Source: Sphingomonas sp.
Lineage (GTDB): Bacteria > Pseudomonadota > Alphaproteobacteria > Sphingomonadales > Sphingomonadaceae
Assembly: GCA_017418975.1 (NCBI GenBank)
Contig: JAFOMG010000002.1
Span: 1 to 64,000 of the forward strand
Direction: 5' to 3'
Length of the DNA stretch: 64,000 nt
How positions within the stretch are numbered: position 1 is the first letter of the stretch; each line of letters begins with the position of its first letter. This document shows positions 1-8,813 of this stretch, piece after piece. A model generated the notes under the pieces. The model made no database searches and was not told the origin of the DNA. It worked only from the letters and a program-made list of their open reading frames with translations. The translations under genes and the position numbers were made by a program.

Positions 1-158
1 ACGATAGTTTAGGCCAGGGAGGAAATTTCGCCGCGCCCGGCCGGTTTTCCGGCAATCCCGATCCGGGCCGCGGAACCATCGCCTGCTCGGATCGATTGCC
101 GCACCATGAGGACAGCACGGTTCCGCCAGCTTCCGTCCCCCACTCCGGAGCCGGCCGG

Positions 159-971
159 GTGAAGCGCCTGGTCGCCTTCGATCTCGACGGCACGCTCGCC
201 GAGAGCAAGCAGGCGCTCACGCGCGACATGGCCGATATGCTGGCACGGCTGCTCACGGTCGCCGACGCCGCCGTGATCTCGGGCGGCGACTGGCCGCAGT
301 TCCGAAAGCAGGTGGCGGAGCAATTGCCCGCCGGCACCCGGCAGGAAAGCCTGTGGCTGATGCCGACGACCGGCACCAAGCTCTATCGCTATGCCGGCGA
401 ATGGCGCGAAATCTATGCCGAGCGCTTCAGCGACGCCGAACGCGCGGCAATCCACGCCGCGTTCGATCGGGCGCTGGCCAGGGTCGCCCTTCCGGCGGAG
501 AGGATCTGGGGCGAGCGGATCGAGGATCGCGGCAGCCAGTTCACCTTTTCCGGGCTCGGCCAGCAGGCACCGCTGGCGGCCAAGGCCGCATGGGATCCCG
601 ACCGGCGCAAGCGCGCCGCCCTGCAGGCCGAGCTGCAGCGCCTGCTGCCCGATCTGTCGATCCGGCTCGGCGGCACGACCTCCATCGACGTGACGCGCCG
701 CGGCATCGACAAGGCGCATGGCCTGGAACGGCTCGCCAAGGAGAGCGGCATTCCCATCGCCGACATGCTGTTCGTCGGCGATGCCCTGTATCCCGGCGGC
801 AATGACGAGCCCGCGCGCCGGACCGGCGTCGACGCCATCCAGGTCCGCGACCCCGCCGAGACCCGCACCGTTATCGCCACCGTCATCGCCTGCCTGCACG
901 CGCCGGCGGCCCCGCTCGCCAGCGCCACACGCCACTCGGCGGGCGGAAATCGCGGCCCCCAAGGAATTTGA
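159..971 (+). CDS. HAD-IIB family phosphatase (phosphomannomutase-like)
   Basis: This encodes a cytoplasmic HAD-superfamily hydrolase of 270 aa. The protein opens with AFDLDGTL, the Asp-nucleophile motif I, and has FVGDALYPGGND near residue 205, the motif IV of subfamily IIB enzymes such as phosphomannomutase and trehalose or sucrose phosphatases. A sugar-phosphate substrate is therefore likely, but the exact one cannot be read. I chose the GTG at 159 because GGAG sits 8 bases upstream and the protein then begins directly with motif I. A TTG at 96 would add 21 unstructured residues. It precedes fliQ by 119 bases and has no evident flagellar role. Confidence 0.8.
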   Translation: MKRLVAFDLDGTLAESKQALTRDMADMLARLLTVADAAVISGGDWPQFRKQVAEQLPAGTRQESLWLMPTTGTKLYRYAGEWREIYAERFSDAERAAIHAAFDRALARVALPAERIWGERIEDRGSQFTFSGLGQQAPLAAKAAWDPDRRKRAALQAELQRLLPDLSIRLGGTTSIDVTRRGIDKAHGLERLAKESGIPIADMLFVGDALYPGGNDEPARRTGVDAIQVRDPAETRTVIATVIACLHAPAAPLASATRHSAGGNRGPQGI

Positions 972-1090
972 ACCAAAGTCGTTGAATTCAAAGCTATTTG
1001 CTTTGGCCCCTACGCGCGCGGAATTATGGTTAACGAATCCGTGCCAAGGCATCGATTCGGCACGGCAATCGGAAAATCCGGGGGGATTTC
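972..1090 (+). promoter_or_regulatory. Intergenic region with dyads upstream of fliQ
   Basis: This spacer is more AT-rich than its surroundings. It contains the palindrome TTGAATTCAA (982-991), flanked by CCAAAG (973-978) and CTTTGG (1001-1006). A second dyad is CCGTGCC (1039-1045) paired with GGCACGG (1059-1065) across 13 bases. A GGGGGGA run lies just before the GTG start of fliQ. I see no convincing sigma-54 or sigma-28 promoter. The dyads are plausible operator sites for the plus-strand export-gate operon, but that is inference. Confidence 0.35.
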
Positions 1091-1360
1091 GTGGAAGCCG
1101 ATCGCGCGCTCAACTTGCTCGACGACATGTTGTGGAATTGCCTGATCGTCGCGGGGCCGGTATTGCTCGCCACGCTCGTCGTCGGGGTGTTGATCAGCAT
1201 CTTGCAGGTCGCGACGCAGATGCAGGAAATGACGCTGAGCTACGTGCCCAAGCTGCTGGTGGCGGCGATGCTGCTCATCCTGCTCGGCCCCTGGATGATC
1301 GCGCGCATCACTGATTTCGCGCGCGGTCTGTACCTGGTGATCCCCACTCTCGCGAGCTGA
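1091..1360 (+). CDS. fliQ: Flagellar export gate protein FliQ
   Basis: FliQ is a small inner-membrane subunit of the flagellar type III export gate, packing around FliP and FliR at the base of the basal body. The 89-aa length matches the family. Two transmembrane segments are visible, about residues 17-37 and 52-75, separated by the typical [16 protein letters not shown] loop. The start is GTG. It is followed after two bases by fliR, then flhB and flhA. fliP lies far away on the opposite strand, so the usual fliPQR order is split here. Confidence 0.93.
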   Translation: MEADRALNLLDDMLWNCLIVAGPVLLATLVVGVLISILQVATQMQEMTLSYVPKLLVAAMLLILLGPWMIARITDFARGLYLVIPTLAS

Positions 1361-1362
1361 TC

Positions 1363-2118
1363 ATGGGCGACTTGACCGACCAGGCGGTGGCGGTGCTGCT
1401 GCTGAGCTTGCGCATCGCGCCGACGCTGAGCTTCGCCCAGCCCTTCACGCTGCTGCGCATTCCGGCGATGGTGCGGCTGATCCTGGCGATCGCGCTTTCC
1501 GCCTGGCTCGTCTCCGGCAATCCGGACGCGACCTGGCGCGCGCCCTTTTGGGACGCCGGCCTGCCCGTGGTCGTGCTGGGCGAGCTTTTCCTGGGCGTGT
1601 CGCTCGCGCTCGCGCTCCAGCTCGCCTTCGCGGCCCTGCTCACCGCGGGGCGGGCGATCGATATCCAGGCGGGGTTCGGCCTGGCCGTGCTGGTCGATCC
1701 CACCACGCGCGCGCAGATGCCGCTGGCGGGCACGCTGCTCGCCTATGCGGGCGCCGCGATCTTCTTCGCGATCGGCGCGCCCGAGGACCTGCTCGCGATC
1801 TGGGCCGCCTCGGTCGAGAAAGTGCCGCTCGGCGCCGCGAGCCTGGGCGGCGATCCGGCGCCGCTGATCGAATATATGGGCACGGTGTTCCTGATGGCGA
1901 TCGGGCTGGCGGGGATCGTGCTGCTGGTGCTGTTCCTGCTCGACCTGATCGTCGCCTTCCTCTCGCGCACTCTGCCGCAGATGAACGTGCTGCTCCTGGG
2001 GTTCCAGGTGAAGGCGCTCGCCACCATCGCGGCGCTGCCGCTCGCCCTGTCCTTCTCCGGCGCGCTCTTCGCCCGGCTGATGCGGACCGCGCTCGAAACC
2101 ATGCCGCGGCTGATCTGA
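1363..2118 (+). CDS. fliR: Flagellar export gate protein FliR
   Basis: FliR is an integral membrane component of the flagellar export gate, with the usual length of about 250 aa and several hydrophobic helices. Family-like features are the early FAQPFTLLRIPAMVRL segment and RAIDIQAGFGLAVLVDP in the middle. It begins two bases after the fliQ stop and ends one base before flhB, so the four export genes form one tight operon. Nothing suggests truncation. Confidence 0.92.
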   Translation: MGDLTDQAVAVLLLSLRIAPTLSFAQPFTLLRIPAMVRLILAIALSAWLVSGNPDATWRAPFWDAGLPVVVLGELFLGVSLALALQLAFAALLTAGRAIDIQAGFGLAVLVDPTTRAQMPLAGTLLAYAGAAIFFAIGAPEDLLAIWAASVEKVPLGAASLGGDPAPLIEYMGTVFLMAIGLAGIVLLVLFLLDLIVAFLSRTLPQMNVLLLGFQVKALATIAALPLALSFSGALFARLMRTALETMPRLI

Positions 2119-2119
2119 C

Positions 2120-3193
2120 ATGGCCGAGCAGGAACAGAATCGCAGCGAGGCGCCGACCCCCTTCAAGCTGAAGAAGGCGCGCGAGAAGGGCATGGTCGCG
2201 CGCAGCGCCGAACTGGGCTTTCTGGGCGGCCTGATCGCGCTGGCGGGCTTCGGCGCGGTGGCCGGGCCGGCCATGGTCGGCGAGATCGCCGAGCTGATGC
2301 GCAAGGCCTTTTCCGCCGGCATCGACCGGGCGGGCGATCCCGAACAGGCCCAGGCGATGATCGGCACCATCGCCTGGGCGGCGATCCAGCCGCTCGCGCT
2401 GCTGGGCGGCACGATCATGGCGGTGGTGATCTTCCTCGAGATCCTCCAGCTGCGCGGGCTGATCTTCACCACCCAGCCGCTCAAGCCCGACTTCAACCGG
2501 CTCAATCCGGCCACCGGCCTCAAGCGGCTCTTCTCGATGCGGATGCTGAAGGAGACGCTGAAGACGGTGCTCAAGTCTGCGGTCTATGCGATCGCCGCCT
2601 GGTTCGTCGTCAAGGACGCGATCGCCCGCTTCGCGATCGCCGCGAGCGACGGCGAGCGGCTGGCCGAGGCGCTTGCCGGCGCGGGGCTGCGGCTGGTCTT
2701 CGTGTTCATCGCAATCGCGATCGGCTTCGTGATCCTCGACCAGGTGCTGGTCCGCGGCGAGTTCCTCAAGCAGATGCGGATGAGCCGCCGCGAAGTGACG
2801 CGCGAGGCCAAGGATCGCGAGGGCGATCCGCGCATCAAGCAGAAGCGCAAGCAGCTCCATGCCGAGTTCGCCAAGCAGAGCGAAGGCATGGGGGCGTTGC
2901 CGGGGTCGGACCTGGTGGTGGTCAATCCCGAGCATTTCGCCGTGGCGCTGCGCTACGATGCCGGGCGGATGATCGCGCCCGAGGTCTCGGCCAAGGGCCG
3001 CAACCGCTTCGCGCTGGCGATCAAGGACGAGGCGTTCCGCCTGGGCATCCCCATCGTCGAGCGGCCGCCGCTGGCGCGCGCCCTCTTCCGCGCCTGCCAG
3101 GCGGGCGGCGCGATCCCCCCTTCCACCTATGAGGCAGTGGCGGAGCTCTACATCGCGCTCCGCCGCGCCTCGCATGCTCCGGAAACCGCATGA
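2120..3193 (+). CDS. flhB: Flagellar export switch protein FlhB, with NPEH in place of NPTH
   Basis: FlhB has four N-terminal membrane helices and a cytoplasmic domain that self-cleaves to switch export from rod/hook to filament substrates. The 357-aa protein starts in typical fashion with EQNRSEAPTPFKLKKAREKG. The cleavage motif, usually N-P-T-H, reads N269-P270-E271-H272 here. The Asn-Pro bond that is cut is present, but the third position is Glu. Residue numbering matches the enteric proteins. The last bases overlap the flhA start. Cleavage may be slowed or unaffected; the sequence cannot decide. Confidence 0.93.
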   Translation: MAEQEQNRSEAPTPFKLKKAREKGMVARSAELGFLGGLIALAGFGAVAGPAMVGEIAELMRKAFSAGIDRAGDPEQAQAMIGTIAWAAIQPLALLGGTIMAVVIFLEILQLRGLIFTTQPLKPDFNRLNPATGLKRLFSMRMLKETLKTVLKSAVYAIAAWFVVKDAIARFAIAASDGERLAEALAGAGLRLVFVFIAIAIGFVILDQVLVRGEFLKQMRMSRREVTREAKDREGDPRIKQKRKQLHAEFAKQSEGMGALPGSDLVVVNPEHFAVALRYDAGRMIAPEVSAKGRNRFALAIKDEAFRLGIPIVERPPLARALFRACQAGGAIPPSTYEAVAELYIALRRASHAPETA

Positions 3194-5220
3194 TGTTCGA
3201 CAAGCTGTTCCGCAACCAGAAGGACCTGGCGCTCGTCGGGGCCACGATCGCGATCCTGGTGATCCTGTTCGTGCCGATCCCGCCGGCCTTTCTCGACCTG
3301 GCGATCATCCTCAATTTCGGCCTGGGCCTGTCGATCATGCTGCTGACCTTCTATGTCGGCAAGCCGGTGGAATTCTCCACCTTCCCTTCGCTGCTGCTCG
3401 TCGCGACGCTCTACCGCCTGTCGCTCAATGTCGCCGCGACCCGCCTCATCCTGACCGGCGGCAGCGCCGGCGACGTGATCGGATCGATCGGCGCCTTCGC
3501 GGTGCAGGGCAATTTCGTGATCGGCCTGGTCGTGTTCGCGATCCTGGTGGTCGTCCAATATGTCGTGGTCACCAGCGGCGCCCAGCGCGTCTCCGAAGTC
3601 GCCGCACGCTTCACGCTGGATTCGATGCCCGGCCAGCAGATGAGCATCGATGCCGATCTCAACATGGGCCTGATCGACCAGAAGGAAGCGGTGCGCCGGC
3701 GCGAGGAGCTGGAAAAGGAAGCCAGCTTCTACGGCGCGATGGACGGCGCGTCGAAGTTCGTGAAGGGCGATGCGATCGCCGGCATCATCATCCTGCTGAT
3801 CAACATCATCGCCGGCTGGGTCGTCGGCGTCAGCCAGATGGGCATGGAATGGCCCGAGGCGCTGCAGCATTTCACGCTGCTCACCATCGGCGACGGCATC
3901 GCCACCCAGCTGCCCGCGCTGATCATCTCGATCGCCACCGGCATCATCGTCACGCGCTCCGCGGCAGACCGGCAGCTTTCCACCGAAGTCTTCCGCCAGC
4001 TCGCGTCCGAACCGCGCATCCCGCTGATCGTCGCGGCGGTGCTGCTCGCGCTGATGCTGATGCCGGGCATGCCCAAATGGCCGATCCTGCTGATCGGCGC
4101 GGCGGCCGGGCTCGCCTGGTGGCGCCTGCGCCGCCGCGCCGCCGCGCAGGACAGCGCGGGCGACGACGCCGCCAGCGAGACGATGGCCTCGGGCACGGCG
4201 CCGGTGCCTGCGGTCGAGATCCGCTTCGGCGCCGAGCTCGGACAGGCCTGGGAAAAGGAAGGCGCCATCATCCTCGAGCGCCTGGCCGGACTGCGGCGCG
4301 CGCAGGAGCAGGAGCTCGGCATCGGCTTTCCGGCGGTCAAGCTCGTCGACGGCCAGGGGCTGGGCAGCTTCGAATATGAGGTGCGGCTGTTCGGCTCCCG
4401 CTACGGCGCGGCCGAAGTCCGGCCCGAGCGCGTGCTGGCAATCGCCAACCAGGGCGCCAAGGCCAGGCTGGCCGGCGAGGAAACGGTGGACCCGGCCTTC
4501 GGCATGCCTGCCTTCTGGATCGCCGAGGGCGAGACCCAGGCCGCGCGCGAAGCGGGCTATACGATCATCGATCCGATCACGCTGATGGTCACGCATTTCG
4601 GCGAGATCGTGCGCGGCGAGACCTCGACCCTGCTCACCCGCGCCACGGTCGCCGGGCTGCTGAACGAAGTGCGCGAGCGCCAGCCCGGACTGGTCGAGGA
4701 CCTGATCCCCAACACGCTGACGCTTTCCGACGTGCAGCGCGTGCTGCAGAATCTGCTCGGCGAAGGCGTTTCGATCGCCAATCTCGACCTGATCGTCGAG
4801 CATCTCGTCGACCTGGCCCGCATCCAGAAGGATCCGATCGAGCTGACCGAGCAGATCCGCCAGCGGATGAGCTACGCCATCTGCCACCAGCTGCGCGGCA
4901 GCCATGGCGATCTCGCGGTGCTCAGCCTCGATCCGCGCGTGGAGAACCAGATCGTCGCCAGCATCGGCGCGAATGCGGGGCACAGCTCGCTCGCGGTCGA
5001 GCCGCGCCTGGCCGAGCAGATCATCCGCCGCCTCGCCCCGATGAGCGAGGAGATGTTCCGCCAGGGCCGCGCGCCGGTGCTGCTGTGCGGCGGCGAGATC
5101 CGTCGCCATCTGAAGAACCTCACCCGCCGCAGCATCCCCAAGCTCTCGATCCTGTCGGTGAGCGAGATCCCGATGCGCGTGAATCTGAAGTCGTTCGACG
5201 TGGTCCGGCTGGAAGGGTGA
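3190..5220 (+). CDS. flhA: Flagellar export protein FlhA
   Basis: FlhA forms the nonameric cytoplasmic ring of the flagellar export gate, docking substrate-chaperone complexes and coupling export to the proton gradient. The 676-aa protein has the expected layout: about eight membrane helices in the first 320 residues, the conserved cytosolic stretch GAQRVSEVAARFTLDSMPG in the N-terminal half, and a large C-terminal domain ending in SILSVSEIPMRVNLKSFDVV. Its ATG overlaps the flhB stop. No flhF or flhG follows, unlike many polar flagellar clusters. It ends convergent to the TPR gene. Confidence 0.95.
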   Translation: MMFDKLFRNQKDLALVGATIAILVILFVPIPPAFLDLAIILNFGLGLSIMLLTFYVGKPVEFSTFPSLLLVATLYRLSLNVAATRLILTGGSAGDVIGSIGAFAVQGNFVIGLVVFAILVVVQYVVVTSGAQRVSEVAARFTLDSMPGQQMSIDADLNMGLIDQKEAVRRREELEKEASFYGAMDGASKFVKGDAIAGIIILLINIIAGWVVGVSQMGMEWPEALQHFTLLTIGDGIATQLPALIISIATGIIVTRSAADRQLSTEVFRQLASEPRIPLIVAAVLLALMLMPGMPKWPILLIGAAAGLAWWRLRRRAAAQDSAGDDAASETMASGTAPVPAVEIRFGAELGQAWEKEGAIILERLAGLRRAQEQELGIGFPAVKLVDGQGLGSFEYEVRLFGSRYGAAEVRPERVLAIANQGAKARLAGEETVDPAFGMPAFWIAEGETQAAREAGYTIIDPITLMVTHFGEIVRGETSTLLTRATVAGLLNEVRERQPGLVEDLIPNTLTLSDVQRVLQNLLGEGVSIANLDLIVEHLVDLARIQKDPIELTEQIRQRMSYAICHQLRGSHGDLAVLSLDPRVENQIVASIGANAGHSSLAVEPRLAEQIIRRLAPMSEEMFRQGRAPVLLCGGEIRRHLKNLTRRSIPKLSILSVSEIPMRVNLKSFDVVRLEG

Positions 5221-5237
5221 GCCCAGGCGCCCGACCG

Positions 5238-5255
5238 TCCCCGCCTGCGCGGGGA
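5238..5255. repeat. Short GC palindrome (REP-like), between convergent genes
   Basis: The sequence TCCCCGC-CTGC-GCGGGGA followed by TGACG forms a perfect seven-base-pair stem with a four-base loop between the convergent flhA and TPR genes. This CCCCGC/GCGGGG palindrome next to ATGACG is known as a dispersed intergenic repeat in many alphaproteobacteria. It may also help to end transcription from both sides, although no T-run follows. Confidence 0.6.
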
Positions 5256-5302
5256 TGACGGGGTTTCGCGGGGGTCACGGGTTCGCCGATGGAGTCCTGA
5301 CC

Positions 5303-6424
5303 CTAGCGCGCGCCCAGCTTGGCCAGCGAATGGGCCAGCGTCTTGCCATCGGCGCCGATCGGCGTGTGGAGCGCGGTCTCGAAGATCGTGGCGGCGCGCG
5401 CACTATTCCCCTCGCCTGCCGCGATCAGCATCGAGGCGAGCGCGGCCGAAAAGCTCTCGCGGTCCAGCCGCAGCGCGATCGCGGTGCGCCGGCGCGCCTC
5501 CTCGACATGGCCGTCGAGCAGCTCGACTACTGCGATCGAGCCCTGCGCCTCGCCGAAATTGTCGTCGAGCGCCAGCGCCTTCTCGAACCGGGCGCGGCCG
5601 GCGGCGCGGTCGCCGGCCAGGACATGGGCCCAGCCCGCCGCGATCCACGAGCCGAGATGCGTGCCGAACATCTCGGCGCCCTTGTCGAGATCGCGCGCCG
5701 CCTCCGCCTGGTCGCCGCCCAGCATGCGCGTGAGCCCCAGCCCGATCCAGGCACGGGGAGCGCCGGGCGCGCGGGCGAGCGCCGCCTCGAACAGCTCCGC
5801 CGCGGCCGTGGGATCGTCCTCGCTGAGCGCCAGCGTGCCGAGCGTGGTGAGGGCATCGGGATGATCGCCCGCCATCCGCGCCGTGCGCGCCGCGAGATCG
5901 GTGTCCTCGATATCGATCGCGAGCGTCGAGACGATGGCGTTGAGCCCGCGATGCTCGGGATGGAGCGAGATCAGCGTGCGGGCGCGCTCTCCGGCAAGGT
6001 CGAACTGGCCGAGCTGGTGCAGCAGCTGCACTTCAAGCTGCGCGGCCTGGGGCAACGCGGCGCTGGTCGCCGTGTCGAGCACCGCCAGCGCCTCGTCGAA
6101 GCGCTTGGCCATGGCGAGCGACCAGGCAAGGTTGAAGCGCACCGGCGGCGCGTCTGCGCCTCCGGCAAGCAGGGCCGCGTAAAGGTCGGCGGCACGCGTC
6201 CAGTCGAGCCGGCGCATCGCCACAAGTCCGGCCAGATGCTGGGCCTGGGGCGTCAACGGCCGCAGCCGGGCATGGCGATCGAGCAGCTCCTCGGCGGCAT
6301 CGAAGCGCTCTTCGGCGAAGGCGGCTTCCGCGGCATCGGCGATCAGCGCGACATTGTCCGGATCCTCGGCCAGCAATGCCGCGAGGCGATCGTGGCGGCT
6401 CTGTGCGGCGGCGGTCTGGTTCAT
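5303..6424 (-). CDS. Tetratricopeptide repeat protein
   Basis: This is a 373-aa soluble protein made almost wholly of TPR helices, for example residues around FNLAWSLAMAKRFDEALAVL and AWIGLGLTRMLGGDQAEAAR. No signal peptide or enzymatic motif is seen. TPR solenoids bind other proteins. As the last gene of the fliP-fliA operon, overlapping the preceding small gene by an ATGA junction, it may act in flagellar export or assembly, for example as a chaperone or scaffold. That role is inferred only from position. Confidence 0.75.
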   Translation of the reverse strand: MNQTAAAQSRHDRLAALLAEDPDNVALIADAAEAAFAEERFDAAEELLDRHARLRPLTPQAQHLAGLVAMRRLDWTRAADLYAALLAGGADAPPVRFNLAWSLAMAKRFDEALAVLDTATSAALPQAAQLEVQLLHQLGQFDLAGERARTLISLHPEHRGLNAIVSTLAIDIEDTDLAARTARMAGDHPDALTTLGTLALSEDDPTAAAELFEAALARAPGAPRAWIGLGLTRMLGGDQAEAARDLDKGAEMFGTHLGSWIAAGWAHVLAGDRAAGRARFEKALALDDNFGEAQGSIAVVELLDGHVEEARRRTAIALRLDRESFSAALASMLIAAGEGNSARAATIFETALHTPIGADGKTLAHSLAKLGAR

Positions 6425-6774
6425 GCTCGAGATTCCCTCAACTGGGCCAGGGCCCGGTCCATCAATTGGCGCCCTTCGGGCGTCTCGCCGATCATCCGGC
6501 TGACCTGATCGACGATCGCGATCAGTGCCGGATCGTTCCCCACCGCTTCGCCGAATTGCTCGGCAAGCAGCCCGCGTACCATCGCCCGGCGCAGCTCCTC
6601 CTCATCCAGCGTGTCGAGCGCCGCCAGCGCGCGGACCCGGTCGAGCGGGCGCGCGGACGCTGCCTCGGCGCGGGAGGTCCGGCCCTGCCGCGCCGTGCCG
6701 CGGTTGCGGCTGGTCCGCTGCAACTGCTCGTGCAGGAGCAGCAGCACCTGATCGACATTGCCGATGCGAGTCAT
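6421..6774 (-). CDS. Hypothetical small helical protein in the fliA operon
   Basis: I do not recognise this 117-aa protein. It begins MTRIGNVDQVLLLLHEQLQR, has a basic, probably disordered middle of about 30 residues, and ends in two or three amphipathic helices. The open frame extends upstream to 6849, but that extension is Arg-rich and overlaps the previous gene, so the ATG at 6774 is preferred. It sits between two TPR genes with overlapping junctions, so the three are probably translated together. Size and helical nature would fit an export chaperone or an anti-sigma-like factor, without sequence proof. Confidence 0.6.
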   Translation of the reverse strand: MTRIGNVDQVLLLLHEQLQRTSRNRGTARQGRTSRAEAASARPLDRVRALAALDTLDEEELRRAMVRGLLAEQFGEAVGNDPALIAIVDQVSRMIGETPEGRQLMDRALAQLRESRA

Positions 6775-6787
6775 GTCGCGCGCGCGC

Positions 6788-7360
6788 TCAGTGCGAGGTT
6801 CCCCGCCCGATCTGGTCGAGCAGGAACGACGTGGCCGAAGCCTCCGCATCGGCGGGCGCGGCCGGTGCCCCGTCGCCGGCCAGGCGGCTGCATTCGTCGA
6901 TGATAAGGCGCATGTCGCGGTTCAGCGGCGGATTCTCCTCGTTCACCGCGATCCCTTCGGTCAGCTCGCGGATCGCCTCGCCGAAATGATCCTGGATCAG
7001 GTGCCGCAGCCCCCGGACGAAATGCGCGAGATAATGATCGGACGGCAGCGTATCGAGCGGCTCCCAGGTGGCGAGCGCACGCGCCGCCTCGCCCGAGGTC
7101 AGCTCGAAGAAGCCGAGCTGGAAACGGGCCAGGGCAAAGTCCGGCGCCAGGGCGACGGCGCGGCTCAGCGCCGCGTGCGCCTCGATCGGCCGGCCCGATC
7201 CGGCAAGCATCGAGCCGCGCAGGAAGTGGAGCCGGGCATCGTCGGGATAGGCTTCGATCAGCCGCTCGGCGAGGCCGAGCTCGTCCGGCGCGCCCGCATG
7301 CATCGCGGCGAGCAGCTGCGCCATCTCCTCGTCACTGCAAAGCGTCATGTCCGTCTCCAT
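6788..7360 (-). CDS. TPR-like protein downstream of fliA
   Basis: This 190-aa protein has helical repeats resembling TPRs, such as ARLHFLRGSMLAGSGRPIEA and LARFQLGFFELTSGEAARAL, in the first 120 residues. No membrane segment is present. The start is an ATG that overlaps the fliA stop (TGATG); a TTG one codon upstream is possible. Tight coupling to the flagellar sigma factor suggests a flagellar function such as a chaperone, but no motif shows this directly. Confidence 0.7.
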   Translation of the reverse strand: METDMTLCSDEEMAQLLAAMHAGAPDELGLAERLIEAYPDDARLHFLRGSMLAGSGRPIEAHAALSRAVALAPDFALARFQLGFFELTSGEAARALATWEPLDTLPSDHYLAHFVRGLRHLIQDHFGEAIRELTEGIAVNEENPPLNRDMRLIIDECSRLAGDGAPAAPADAEASATSFLLDQIGRGTSH

Positions 7361-8103
7361 CAACGATATCCTATCCGTGTCCGCAGCTTCGCCAGTGCAT
7401 GGGCGTGGAGCTGCGAGACCCGCCCCTTGGACAGATCGAGCAACTGCGCGATCTGCGAGAAGCTTACGCCGTTCTCATAGTGCTGGCGAATGATCGCTGC
7501 CTCGCGCTCGGGCAAGCGATCGATCTCGCGGTCGAGCTGGGCGTTGAGCTGGCGCCATGCCAGGCTCTCATAGGCATTGGGGCGCCGGTCGATCCCGTCC
7601 TCGGGCTCCACCAGGCCGGTTCCCTCCAGCATCAGGCCGATCGCGAGCCCGGCGGCGAGGTCGGCGAGCGCGTCGAGCGGATCGGCCGGGCCGGCCTCCG
7701 CCGCGATCGAGCGGAGCCGCTCGGTCTCGATCCGGCGGCGATAGCTATATTGCGCGTCGCTCTCGTTCATCCGGGCGGCGCCGTCCGCGATGCTGCCGAT
7801 GATCCGGCGCCGCGCGAAGGCGCCGAAGGGAATGCCGCGCAACGGATCGTACCGGTCGATCGCGACCAGCAGCCCCTCATAGGCGAACTGCTCCATGTCG
7901 TTCAGCTCGACGCCGTTGCGCGGCCGCGCGCGCAGCTGGCGCCGGGCAATGGCGCGCGCCAGCGAGCGATACTGCGTGAATATCTGCTCCCGGCACCTGA
8001 ACTCGCGCTCGAAGCGGAATCGCCGCCACAGCGACGCTTCCACCCGCGGGGGCACCAGCAACAGGCCGAGCCCCGAGGAGGTGCCGCGCCGGCGCTGCTT
8101 CAT
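7360..8103 (-). CDS. fliA: Flagellar sigma factor FliA (sigma-28)
   Basis: FliA directs RNA polymerase to late flagellar promoters. The 247-aa protein shows region 2 (LARAIARRQLRAR to IPFGAFARRRIIGSIADGAA, residues about 47-110) and a clear region 4 helix-turn-helix near the C-terminus, GVSFSQIAQLLDLSKGRVSQ, followed by LHAHALAKLR. Region 3 is less conserved. It overlaps the TPR gene downstream and follows fliP directly, so it is embedded in the structural operon. No flgM anti-sigma gene is visible in the window. Confidence 0.9.
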   Translation of the reverse strand: MKQRRRGTSSGLGLLLVPPRVEASLWRRFRFEREFRCREQIFTQYRSLARAIARRQLRARPRNGVELNDMEQFAYEGLLVAIDRYDPLRGIPFGAFARRRIIGSIADGAARMNESDAQYSYRRRIETERLRSIAAEAGPADPLDALADLAAGLAIGLMLEGTGLVEPEDGIDRRPNAYESLAWRQLNAQLDREIDRLPEREAAIIRQHYENGVSFSQIAQLLDLSKGRVSQLHAHALAKLRTRIGYR

Positions 8104-8813
8104 CTGAAGCTTCCCAGCACGCCCTGCAGGATCAGCCCCCAGCCGTCGATCAGGACGAACATGAGGATCTTGATCGGCAGCGAGATCGTCGATGGCGGGA
8201 CCATCATCATGCCGAGCGCGAGCAGGATCGAGGCGACGACAAGGTCGATCAGCAGGAACGGCAGCAGGATGACGAAGCCGATGGTGAAGGAAACGCGCAA
8301 TTCATTGAGAATGAACGCCGGCGTCAGCTTGAGCAGGTCCACCTGCTCGGGCCGGTCGGGCACGGGCGTCTTGGCGATCGCATAGATCGCCTCGATGTCG
8401 CCGTCGCGGGTCTGGGCGAGCATGAAGTTGCGCAGCGGCCCGCTGCCCTTCTCGATCGCCTGCTCGACGGAGACGCTGCCGGCCATCAGCGGCTTGAGCG
8501 CCTGGCTGTTCACCGCAGTCAATGTCGGCCCCATGGTGAACGCGGTCAGGAACAGCGCAAGGCTGATCAACACCGGGTTGGGCGGCGTCTCGGGCATGCC
8601 GAAGGCGTGGCGGACCATCGCCAGCACCACGACGATGCGCACGAAGCTGGTCATGCTGATGAAGATCGCCGGGGCGACGGCCAGCAGCGTGAGCAGCAGC
8701 ATGGTGCGCACCAGGTCGGTGCTCATGCCGGGGCCATTGGCGGCGAAGGCAGCGGCAGGAGTGAGCAGCGCGGCGGCCAGCAGGCCGGCCCGGGCGGCGC
8801 GGACAGGGCGCAT
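8100..8813 (-). CDS. fliP: Flagellar export gate protein FliP
   Basis: FliP is the central pore-forming subunit of the flagellar export gate. The 237-aa protein starts with a cleavable signal peptide (LLAAALLTPAAAFA), typical of FliP. It then has membrane helices containing MTSFVRIVVVLAMVRHAFGM and, near the C-terminus, VASILLALGMMMVPPSTISL, both family hallmarks. I chose the ATG at 8813, which overlaps the fliO stop; a longer open frame upstream is a shadow. Its partners fliQ and fliR lie on the other strand about 6 kb away. Confidence 0.95.
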   Translation of the reverse strand: MRPVRAARAGLLAAALLTPAAAFAANGPGMSTDLVRTMLLLTLLAVAPAIFISMTSFVRIVVVLAMVRHAFGMPETPPNPVLISLALFLTAFTMGPTLTAVNSQALKPLMAGSVSVEQAIEKGSGPLRNFMLAQTRDGDIEAIYAIAKTPVPDRPEQVDLLKLTPAFILNELRVSFTIGFVILLPFLLIDLVVASILLALGMMMVPPSTISLPIKILMFVLIDGWGLILQGVLGSFR

